Shown: positions 57,735-64,000 of the stretch, piece by piece
How the letters are laid out: every line of letters begins with the position of its first letter
Numbering within the stretch: the first letter of the stretch is position 1
Assembly (NCBI GenBank): GCA_030949705.1
Contig: JAUZSF010000018.1
Span: forward strand, 87,273-151,272
Direction: 5' to 3'
DNA: 64,000 nucleotides
Source: Robiginitomaculum sp.
Lineage (GTDB): Bacteria > Pseudomonadota > Alphaproteobacteria > Caulobacterales > Maricaulaceae
Notes under the pieces: generated by a model
What the model was told of the DNA's origin: nothing
Seen by the model: only the letters and a program-made list of their open reading frames with translations
Databases searched by the model: none
Program-made: the position numbers and the translations under genes

Positions 57735-59183
57735 TCACTCCTCGGCACCGGAAGAAACCAGACCCTGCCAGTCGTGCAGGCGCGTGGCTGCTTCATCGGC
57801 GGAAATTTGCGGCTCGAACACACGATCATATTTGGCAAAACGGTTGATACTGTTCAGCTCGAACACATCCGCGCCAAGCCCGGCAGCAATGGCCACGCCC
57901 AGCGCCGCCCCCTCGCGTACCGCATGACGCGCCACCGGCAAATGCAACAGATCGGCCTGAATTTGCATAAACAGATCATTCGCCGTCGCCCCGCCATCCA
58001 CCGGCAATTGCGCCGGGCGGGTAAGGTCGGTTTTGTCATAGACAAAGTCCACAATCTCGCGAATTCTAAAGGAAATGCCCTCCATGGCCGCTCTGGCGAT
58101 ATGGGCCTTGGTGGTGCCGCTGCCCAGCCCGCCGATCATGGCTTTGCGCTCCGGATTGCCAAAGGGCGCGCCGATGCCCTGCAAAGAGGGCAACATATAG
58201 ACCCCGCCATTATCCGCACTTTGCGCCGCAATGTTTTGGCTTTGCTGAACGCTATCGATCAGGTCCACCCCGGCCAGCCAGTCAAACACGGACCCGGCGC
58301 TTAGCACCATGCCCTCTATGCAATACGCTACCTTCCCTGCCTTGGCATATTGCACCCAGGGGGGAAGCGTGGGCGAGACCCACGTCATTTCATTGCCGGT
58401 ATTGACGTTAAACGTCCCCGACGTGCCATAGCTGACCTTGCAGGCCCCCGGCGTTATCGCCCCGTGGGCCATCATGGCGCTTTGCTGGTCCGCCAGGATG
58501 GATGTGATCGGCACGCTGGCCCCAAAGGCGCGGCGCGAGGTGGTGGCCAGCGGCCCCCAACTGTCCACCAGCTTGGGAAAAAGGGCCCGGTGCAGCCCCT
58601 GTTCAGCAATCAGGGCATCGTTCCATTCCAGTGTTTGTGGATCAAGATAGCCAGTGGTCGTGGCCTGGGTACGATCGGTTATATGCGCCGCGCCCTGGGT
58701 CAGTTTCCAGATCAGATAACTGTCTATATTACCCCAGCGCAGATTATCTTTGGCGCTGGCGCGCTTGCCTTCCAATATGCCTTCGATCACCAGCGGCAGC
58801 TTTGCCGCCGCCATTTGCGGCACCACCAGATAGCCTTTGGCCAGCCAGTCTGTGCCCCCCGCGGCGCGGGTATCGCTCCAGATCACCATGGGCGAGAGAG
58901 TGCGCCCGGTTTTGGCATCCCACACCACAATGCTGGAACGCTGTGTGGTAACGCCAATGGTGGTGATGTCTTTCTTTTTACGTTTTGCAGCCTTCAGGGC
59001 GCTTTTGATTACCCCTTGCATTTCCTGCCATATGGCTTCGGCATCCTGTTCAACCCGGCCGGGTTCGGGGTGAAAACTGGTGGTGCGCGCATGTCCGTGC
59101 CCCATCACCTCGCCCTCGTGGGAAAAGGCAATGGCCCGCAATGAAGTGGTGCCCACATCCAGGGCCAGTAGAATCTCAGTCAT
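57735..59183 (-). CDS. glpK: Glycerol kinase-like FGGY carbohydrate kinase
   Basis: 482 residues. It has the FGGY N-terminal ATPase fold (LALDVGTTSLRAIAFS), the SWGPLATTS and ILADQQSAMMAHG regions, CKVSYGTSGTFNVNTG, and the C-terminal VDGGATANDLFMQIQADLLHLPV. It phosphorylates glycerol to glycerol-3-phosphate. It is last in the order glpD, flavoprotein, glpK and overlaps the flavoprotein gene by 8 nt. It is somewhat diverged from E. coli GlpK, so another polyol substrate is not excluded. Confidence 0.88.
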   Translation of the reverse strand: MTEILLALDVGTTSLRAIAFSHEGEVMGHGHARTTSFHPEPGRVEQDAEAIWQEMQGVIKSALKAAKRKKKDITTIGVTTQRSSIVVWDAKTGRTLSPMVIWSDTRAAGGTDWLAKGYLVVPQMAAAKLPLVIEGILEGKRASAKDNLRWGNIDSYLIWKLTQGAAHITDRTQATTTGYLDPQTLEWNDALIAEQGLHRALFPKLVDSWGPLATTSRRAFGASVPITSILADQQSAMMAHGAITPGACKVSYGTSGTFNVNTGNEMTWVSPTLPPWVQYAKAGKVAYCIEGMVLSAGSVFDWLAGVDLIDSVQQSQNIAAQSADNGGVYMLPSLQGIGAPFGNPERKAMIGGLGSGTTKAHIARAAMEGISFRIREIVDFVYDKTDLTRPAQLPVDGGATANDLFMQIQADLLHLPVARHAVREGAALGVAIAAGLGADVFELNSINRFAKYDRVFEPQISADEAATRLHDWQGLVSSGAEE

Positions 59184-60579
59184 CAGGTATCAGCACCCCC
59201 GCATTCATTATGTGATTGGGATCAATGGCCCGTTTGATCGTTTGCAACAGGGCAATCCCCGATGTGCCAAGATCGCGCACCAGATAATCACGGCGCGCCC
59301 GCCCGATACCATGGTGGTGAGAAATGGTGCCGCCATTGGCGGCGGTGGCTTTCAGCACCCGGTCCGCACAGTCAAAATAAGCCGCCTCCAGCGCGTCCTT
59401 GTCTTCCAGATAGACGGCGAAGGTGAAGTATAAATTGATCCCCGAACGGTAGACATGAGAACTGTGCGCACTGGCATTCACAATGCCGGGCACTTCGTTC
59501 AGGGAGGCCACCACCTGATCATATACATCCATTATTTTTGTCCAGGGGGCCGCGACTTCGATGGTTTCGGCCACTACATTTTGTTCAAAGAGGGACGCCC
59601 AACTAGGTACATGATTACGATTGGTCAGCCATTTGGTCACCGCCGCTTCGGGGGCTGCCTCCAGCCCTGCTTTTTTGGCAATCTCTGCAATGGCGGCCTT
59701 CTCGGCCGCGACCATGGCGGTTGGCCCTTCGTGCACCATAATCAACAGGCCATCTTCATCCCGAACGGTTTCGGCAAAGTTTCGGCGCACTTCGCTATTG
59801 TCATACTGTCGCATAACCGGCGGCGTATAACCCAATTGGATTATTTGTCGTTGAGCCTCGATCCCCTGGGCCATGGTACGAGTATAGAAGGCGCTATGGG
59901 TCTGTTCCTGGGCCTGGCGACGCAAGGAAAAGGTCACCTTGGTGATCACCCCCATGGTGCCCTCGCTGCCTAAAAAAATATGGCGCAGGTCCGGGCCGCT
60001 GGCCGCCCGGGGCGAAATGCCGATATTGACCACTTCTCCATTGGGCAAAACTGCCTCAAGGGCGAAAATGATATTTTCTATATTGCCATAGGCCGTTGAA
60101 AACTGGCCCGAGGCACGCGTGGCCACCCAGCCGCCAACGCTGGAAACCCCGATGGATTGCGGCCAGTGGCCAATGGTCAGCCCCTTGGCCGCCACCGCCT
60201 CTTCAGCCTCCAGCCCGTTTTTGCCGGCCTCGAACGTTGCCAGCAAATTGGTCTCGTCAATAGCAACGATGCGGTTCATGGCCCCCATATCCAGCAAGAT
60301 GGCCTTGGCATTGGCCAGCACCCCGCCGCAAACCCCACTGCCCAGACCATAGGGCATAACCGGTGTGCGGGTTTCATTGGCCAGTTTCAAAATGGCCTGC
60401 ACATTGGCGGTTTCCCGGGGGCGAACGATGCACAGCGCATGCTCGCTTTGCTGGGCAAGATAATCGCGCAAATGGCTAACCACCCAGTAATCGTGGCGCT
60501 GTTTCTCCAGCGCGGTTTCATCGGTGATGACGTTTTGGGGGCCAATAACCTCGCCCAGTCTGGTGATAATATCGCTCAT
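59176..60579 (-). CDS. FAD-binding oxidoreductase, alkyl-DHAP synthase-like
   Basis: 467 residues. An FAD_binding_4 (VAO/PCMH-type) domain (VRPRETANVQAILKLANETRTPVMPYGLGSGVCGG, SIGVSSVGGWVATRASGQFSTAYGNIENII, GSEGTMGVITK) is followed by an FAD-oxidase_C domain ending in GTISHHHGIGRAR and AIDPNHIMNAGVL. The HHHG motif is a hallmark of alkyl-dihydroxyacetonephosphate synthase (AGPS) and its bacterial relatives; GlcD-type lactate/glycolate oxidases also share the fold. Its place between glpD and glpK points to a triose-phosphate or glycerol-derived substrate. The exact reaction is unproven. Confidence 0.85.
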   Translation of the reverse strand: MSDIITRLGEVIGPQNVITDETALEKQRHDYWVVSHLRDYLAQQSEHALCIVRPRETANVQAILKLANETRTPVMPYGLGSGVCGGVLANAKAILLDMGAMNRIVAIDETNLLATFEAGKNGLEAEEAVAAKGLTIGHWPQSIGVSSVGGWVATRASGQFSTAYGNIENIIFALEAVLPNGEVVNIGISPRAASGPDLRHIFLGSEGTMGVITKVTFSLRRQAQEQTHSAFYTRTMAQGIEAQRQIIQLGYTPPVMRQYDNSEVRRNFAETVRDEDGLLIMVHEGPTAMVAAEKAAIAEIAKKAGLEAAPEAAVTKWLTNRNHVPSWASLFEQNVVAETIEVAAPWTKIMDVYDQVVASLNEVPGIVNASAHSSHVYRSGINLYFTFAVYLEDKDALEAAYFDCADRVLKATAANGGTISHHHGIGRARRDYLVRDLGTSGIALLQTIKRAIDPNHIMNAGVLIPDD

Positions 60580-60591
60580 GATCGGTCTTCT

Positions 60592-62187
60592 TTATCCCTC
60601 GCCTATGGCGGTCATGTTTTGCTGGTGAATGGTTTTACACGTCTCGATTTCCTGATCCCGGCGGGCCGGGGACCATTGATAATAATCGGCCATGATGGCG
60701 GCGGCCTCGGGCAGTATGGACAGCCCGGCATCCTGGCTGAACAAGGCGCGCGAGGATCGCCGCATCCAATAATCCTCTAATCTCAGCGCCCCCTCGACCC
60801 GCAGAGCCTGATGCATTTCAGCGCGCACATCGCCGCCCTCTTTTGCAATGGCTATGGCTTCGCTGCCATATTTATTTAGCAACAGATTGGCGACAGAGGT
60901 TTCCAGTTTTTGAAGTTCAGGCATGTTGCGCAAGGCATCCATATCGACATCACCGCCGGGCAATAACGCCGTGGCGGTGACACAGGGCGAAGGCTCTTGG
61001 CCCAGCTTGCTCTCTATGGTGGAAACCACGCGCTCGGCCATTTTACGATAGGCCGTCAATTTGCCCCCGGCGATGGATAATATGCCGCTGGCACTGGTCC
61101 ACACTTCGTCTTTACGGGATATTTCGGATGGGCTTTTGCCCTCTTCGGCCAGCAAGGGTCGGATACCGGCCCAGAGCGAAACAATGTCAGCAGGCGTTAA
61201 ATCCGTGATGGCAAAACTGTTGGCCAGTGCCGCGAATAAATAATCCACATCGGCGCGGGTGATCTGTGGCCAATAGTCTGAATGCTGATAAAAGGTATCG
61301 GTGGTGCCCACATAAACAAACTCGCCTTTGGGCACCGCAAAAACGCTGCGTTTGTCTGCGGTTTGCATGATCACCGTGTGGGATATGGGCAGCTTTTCCC
61401 TTGGCAGAACCAGATGGATGCCCTTGGTCAGCAACAGACGTTTTTCGGCCCTTTCATCCTCCAGCGCGCGGATCGCATCCACCCATGGCCCCGCCGCATT
61501 GACGATGAATTTGGCATGAATTGAGGCGGTATAGGTCTCGCCCGGCAGGGCGCCGGCCACTTTCACCCCAACAGCCTTGCCGCCTTCCAGAATAATGTCG
61601 TTTACCGGCGCATAGCTCAAAATGGTGGCGCCAGCCTCCTGCGCGCTGCGGATATTGGCCAGGGTAAGGCGCGCATCATCGGTCAGGTATTCCGTATAGG
61701 TAAGCGCGCCGCACACATGCTCGGTACGCATCAGGGGTTCATGGTGGTGAATGTCTTCTGTCGACCAGATTTGATGGCGATCTGCGGGGGCAATTTCCGC
61801 CAGTTTTTCAAATGTCCACAGCCCGGTTTTCAGCTTGGCCTTCGCCATCGCATTTTTGGCCGGCAAAACGAAGGGCATGGGTTGTACCAGGTGGGGCGCA
61901 ATGGCGCGCAAAATCGCCCGTTCCCGTGCCGCCTCGCGCACCAGCCCCACATGCCCCTGGGCGAGATAGCGCAAACCCCCATGAATCATTTTTGAGGAAC
62001 GCCCGGACGTGCCAGAGGCAAAATCCCGGGCCTCAACCAGCGCCACCCTTAGCCCCCGCAGAGCCGCATCGCGGGCAATGCCCGCCCCGGTAATGCCGCC
62101 GCCTATGACCAGCACATCATAGTGCCCGTCATCCACGTCCTGAAAGAGCACATCGCGATCAAGAAAATTGAGCCAGGAAGTTTTCAT
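60592..62187 (-). CDS. glpD: Aerobic glycerol-3-phosphate dehydrogenase (FAD)
   Basis: 531 residues. FAD-binding VLVIGGGITGAGIARDAALRGLRVALVEARDFASGTSGRSSKMIHGGLRYL, IVNAAGPWVDAI, and a C-terminal GlpD domain (CVTATALLPGGD, LRVEGALRLEDYWMRRSSRAL) identify it. It oxidises glycerol-3-phosphate to DHAP and delivers electrons to quinone at the inner membrane. First gene of glpD-flavoprotein-glpK; divergent from the LysR gene. Confidence 0.95.
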   Translation of the reverse strand: MKTSWLNFLDRDVLFQDVDDGHYDVLVIGGGITGAGIARDAALRGLRVALVEARDFASGTSGRSSKMIHGGLRYLAQGHVGLVREAARERAILRAIAPHLVQPMPFVLPAKNAMAKAKLKTGLWTFEKLAEIAPADRHQIWSTEDIHHHEPLMRTEHVCGALTYTEYLTDDARLTLANIRSAQEAGATILSYAPVNDIILEGGKAVGVKVAGALPGETYTASIHAKFIVNAAGPWVDAIRALEDERAEKRLLLTKGIHLVLPREKLPISHTVIMQTADKRSVFAVPKGEFVYVGTTDTFYQHSDYWPQITRADVDYLFAALANSFAITDLTPADIVSLWAGIRPLLAEEGKSPSEISRKDEVWTSASGILSIAGGKLTAYRKMAERVVSTIESKLGQEPSPCVTATALLPGGDVDMDALRNMPELQKLETSVANLLLNKYGSEAIAIAKEGGDVRAEMHQALRVEGALRLEDYWMRRSSRALFSQDAGLSILPEAAAIMADYYQWSPARRDQEIETCKTIHQQNMTAIGEG

Positions 62188-62298
62188 AAGGAAGTCTTTC
62201 CGGGTGAGGAATGAAAAGAAGCCTTCGCATTCTGGCCATATTTATATACGACAACAAAGGCGATATGGTATTGAATAATTTTCATAAGCAAGGTGATT

Positions 62299-63222
62299 AT
62301 GAATCTGGATATCCGGCATCTCAGGCACTTCGAAGCGGTGTACCGTTTGCGCAGTTTTGTGCGCGCGGCCAAGGAAACTTCAGTCACCCAATCGGCGCTG
62401 ACCAAAAGCATTAAGGCCTTGGAAAATGAAATAGGGGCACCGCTTTTTGACCGCACCACCCATTCCGTAACCCCCACCAAAACCGGCGACATTCTGATCC
62501 GCTATGCCAAGGATGTAATCAGCTCGCTGGGTCTGTTTGAACAACAGGCCGCCTCGATCAATGATCTGGATACCGGTAGTTTAACTCTGGGTTCCGGCCC
62601 CTACCCGCTGGAACCATTGATCACCACGGCATTGCGGGATTTTGCCAAACATTTTCCCAGTATTCACGTCACCCTGCAAACTGGCAGTTCCAATGCCTTG
62701 CTGGAACGCCTGATGAACCGCACGCTGGATCTGGTGGTCTGTGATATCAGCAAATATCAGCATGGTCCGTTTTCGGATCAGATCGCCGTGGATGTGTTGC
62801 CACCAGAGCCGATCGTGCTGATCCATGACAGGTATCATCCCTTATCGGGCAAAACGATCACGCTGGAAAAGCTGGCGCCATATGCCTGGGCCTCGCCAAC
62901 CGCCTCGCCAGGCCTGTTCCGCCGCCTGCCAACAGAGCTGCGCCAACGCGCCTTTCCAACCGGTTATGCCCATTACCGGGTTGAAGTGATATCGGCCTGT
63001 CTTGAGATTGTGCGGGGCAGCACCGTGTTAACCGCCATTCCGCGTTCGCTTGCCAGACGGGTGTGCGAGAATGGCAACCTGATCATGAGGCCATTACCGG
63101 GCAGTTTCCAGACCAATGACGGCATCCACACCCTGGCCCACAAAGCCAAAAGCCCGGCGGTGATCGCCTTTATCGAACACATGACCACCACCGCAAAGGC
63201 GCTGGCCGCCGAGCGCACATGA
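62299..63222 (+). CDS. LysR-family transcriptional regulator
   Basis: 307 residues. The N-terminal winged helix-turn-helix (LDIRHLRHFEAVYRLRSFVRAAKETSVTQSALTKSIKALENEIGAPLFDRTTHSVTPTKTG) and a substrate-binding C-terminal domain (LTLGSGPYPLEPLITTALRDF) are clear. It is divergent from glpD over about 110 AT-rich bases, so it may control the glycerol operon. The ATG at 62299 has AAGG 5 nt upstream; the GTG two codons earlier is less likely. Confidence 0.92.
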   Translation: MNLDIRHLRHFEAVYRLRSFVRAAKETSVTQSALTKSIKALENEIGAPLFDRTTHSVTPTKTGDILIRYAKDVISSLGLFEQQAASINDLDTGSLTLGSGPYPLEPLITTALRDFAKHFPSIHVTLQTGSSNALLERLMNRTLDLVVCDISKYQHGPFSDQIAVDVLPPEPIVLIHDRYHPLSGKTITLEKLAPYAWASPTASPGLFRRLPTELRQRAFPTGYAHYRVEVISACLEIVRGSTVLTAIPRSLARRVCENGNLIMRPLPGSFQTNDGIHTLAHKAKSPAVIAFIEHMTTTAKALAAERT

Positions 63223-63246
63223 CCGGCAGGGCAGCAAACAATTATG

Positions 63247-64000
63247 TTATGGCTGTACCCGGATCCCGATAAAAAAGGTGCGCGGGCGACCGGGGAAATA
63301 TCGCTCTGAGCCAAAGGCAAAATCCGCACGATCCGCATAGCGAATATCAAAGAGATTATCGATGCGGCCATACATATGGATGGATTTGGATACGTCCACA
63401 CCGCCGCGCAGGGTAAACACATCATGCCCGCCATATTGGGTGGTATTGCCTGGATCGGTAAAATACTTGCCCACGTGTTGCACCTTCAAAGACAGATTGG
63501 TTTTGCCGGTTGGAAACACCGCCATTTGCAAATACCCCAGCGTTTTTGGAGCTGTGTCCACCAGATCGCCCCGATGGATGGAGCTGGATGGTGAGCGGAC
63601 AAGATCGTTAAAGGCATAGGTGTGCCGGGCCAGAGTAAAGGCCCCCGACAGCGCCATAAAACGGCCCAATGGGGCATCAAAGCTCAGCTCTGCCCCCTTA
63701 TGGTGGGTTTTACCATTGCTGACGTTAAAACCATTGGCATTTCTGAAAAAGAAGTTGTTTTTGCGCATGGCAAACAGCGCCGCCTCAAAGCGGATCTTGG
63801 AGAGATACCCCTTAAGACCCACCTCTACCGAATCCAGAGTTTCCGGCCGGATATCGCCGGGTTGCTGATTGATCTGAAGACTGTAGGCGTCGGTTACCTG
63901 TGGCGCCCGTTGCCCCGGGCATAGCGGCCATAAAGCGTGATCGTATCGCCAAGGTCATGGGTAAAGCCCGATTTTGGGGGCGAAGGTCAGATAGTCATCC
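63247..64000 (-). CDS. TonB-dependent receptor, C-terminal part (5' end beyond window, two frameshifts)
   Basis: The C-terminal beta-barrel of an outer-membrane TonB-dependent receptor. Recognisable strands are TLYGRYARGN...RAPQVTDAYSLQ, IRPETLDSVEVGLKGYL, GAELSFDAPLG, LYLQMAVFPTGKTNLSLKVQHVGKYFTDPGNTTQYGGHDVFTLR, and MYGRIDNLFDIRYADRADFAFGSERYFPGRPRTFFIGIRV. The longest unbroken frame is 63247-63822. Upstream, a base is missing next to 63909 and one T is extra at 63972-63975, each breaking the frame. Substrate (siderophore, cofactor or sugar) unknown. Confidence 0.85.

Overview
The window looks like a chromosomal segment of an alphaproteobacterium. The base composition is moderately GC-rich. 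Supporting signs are a hemY-like/mitofilin/hemD/hemC block divergent from tsaD-gpsA, a DUF2794 gene, an ELM1-family gene next to trxB, a zapA-6S RNA-fau order, a gap-pgk-fba order, a perfect TTAA-N7-TTAA CtrA-type box upstream of nrdA, and three kinds of dispersed palindromic repeat common in this class. No prophage, insertion sequence, CRISPR array, rRNA or tRNA was seen.

Layout. 1-6.3 kb: 3' part of a hybrid histidine kinase, a secreted amidohydrolase, purD, xseA, DUF2794. 6.5-9.5 kb: an ABC exporter of GldA plus fused GldF/GldG type. 9.5-11.9 kb: nrdA with a regulatory upstream region. 11.9-18.8 kb: haem synthesis genes and a mitofilin-like protein facing tsaD-gpsA. 18.8-24.9 kb: a CNT nucleoside transporter and a MacA / split MacB / TolC-type tripartite exporter. 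25.1-28.6 kb: SRP RNA, dnaX, ybaB, yebC, a MOSC protein. 28.6-30.3 kb: a SulP transporter. 30.4-40.9 kb: a complete purine-degradation island on two divergent arms. 41.4-44.7 kb: fba, pgk, gap. 44.8-46.4 kb: a small coiled-coil protein, zapA, 6S RNA, fau. 46.4-50.5 kb: aldo/keto reductase, TetR regulator, crotonase, CaiB-type CoA-transferase. 50.7-53.1 kb: trxB, ELM1, greA. 53.1-57.7 kb: type-B-like putA with a divergent Lrp-family regulator. 57.7-63.2 kb: glpK, an alkyl-DHAP-synthase-like flavoprotein, glpD, a divergent LysR regulator. 63.2-64 kb: the C-terminal end of a TonB-dependent receptor.

How the genes work together. The purine island encodes each step from guanine to glyoxylate: GuaD, XdhA/B with its chaperone XdhC, membrane urate oxidase PuuD, UraH, UraD, PuuE, Alc and AllA. 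gap-pgk-fba and glpD-glpK feed central carbon metabolism at the triose-phosphate level. PutA with its Lrp regulator makes glutamate from proline.

A quality issue runs through the window. At least nine single-base frameshifts break otherwise well-conserved genes: the ABC ATPase, uraH, xdhB twice, gap twice, putA, and the TonB receptor twice. Most lie in short homopolymers, and two pairs cancel each other. I read these mainly as residual assembly or sequencing indels. The A8 tract in the ABC ATPase and the G7 tract in uraH are also places where transcriptional slippage or phase variation would be possible. The strongest biological signals beyond routine annotation are the nrdA control region, the GldA/GldFG-type exporter, the glycerol operon containing an alkyl-DHAP-synthase-like enzyme, and the paired TetR operators.
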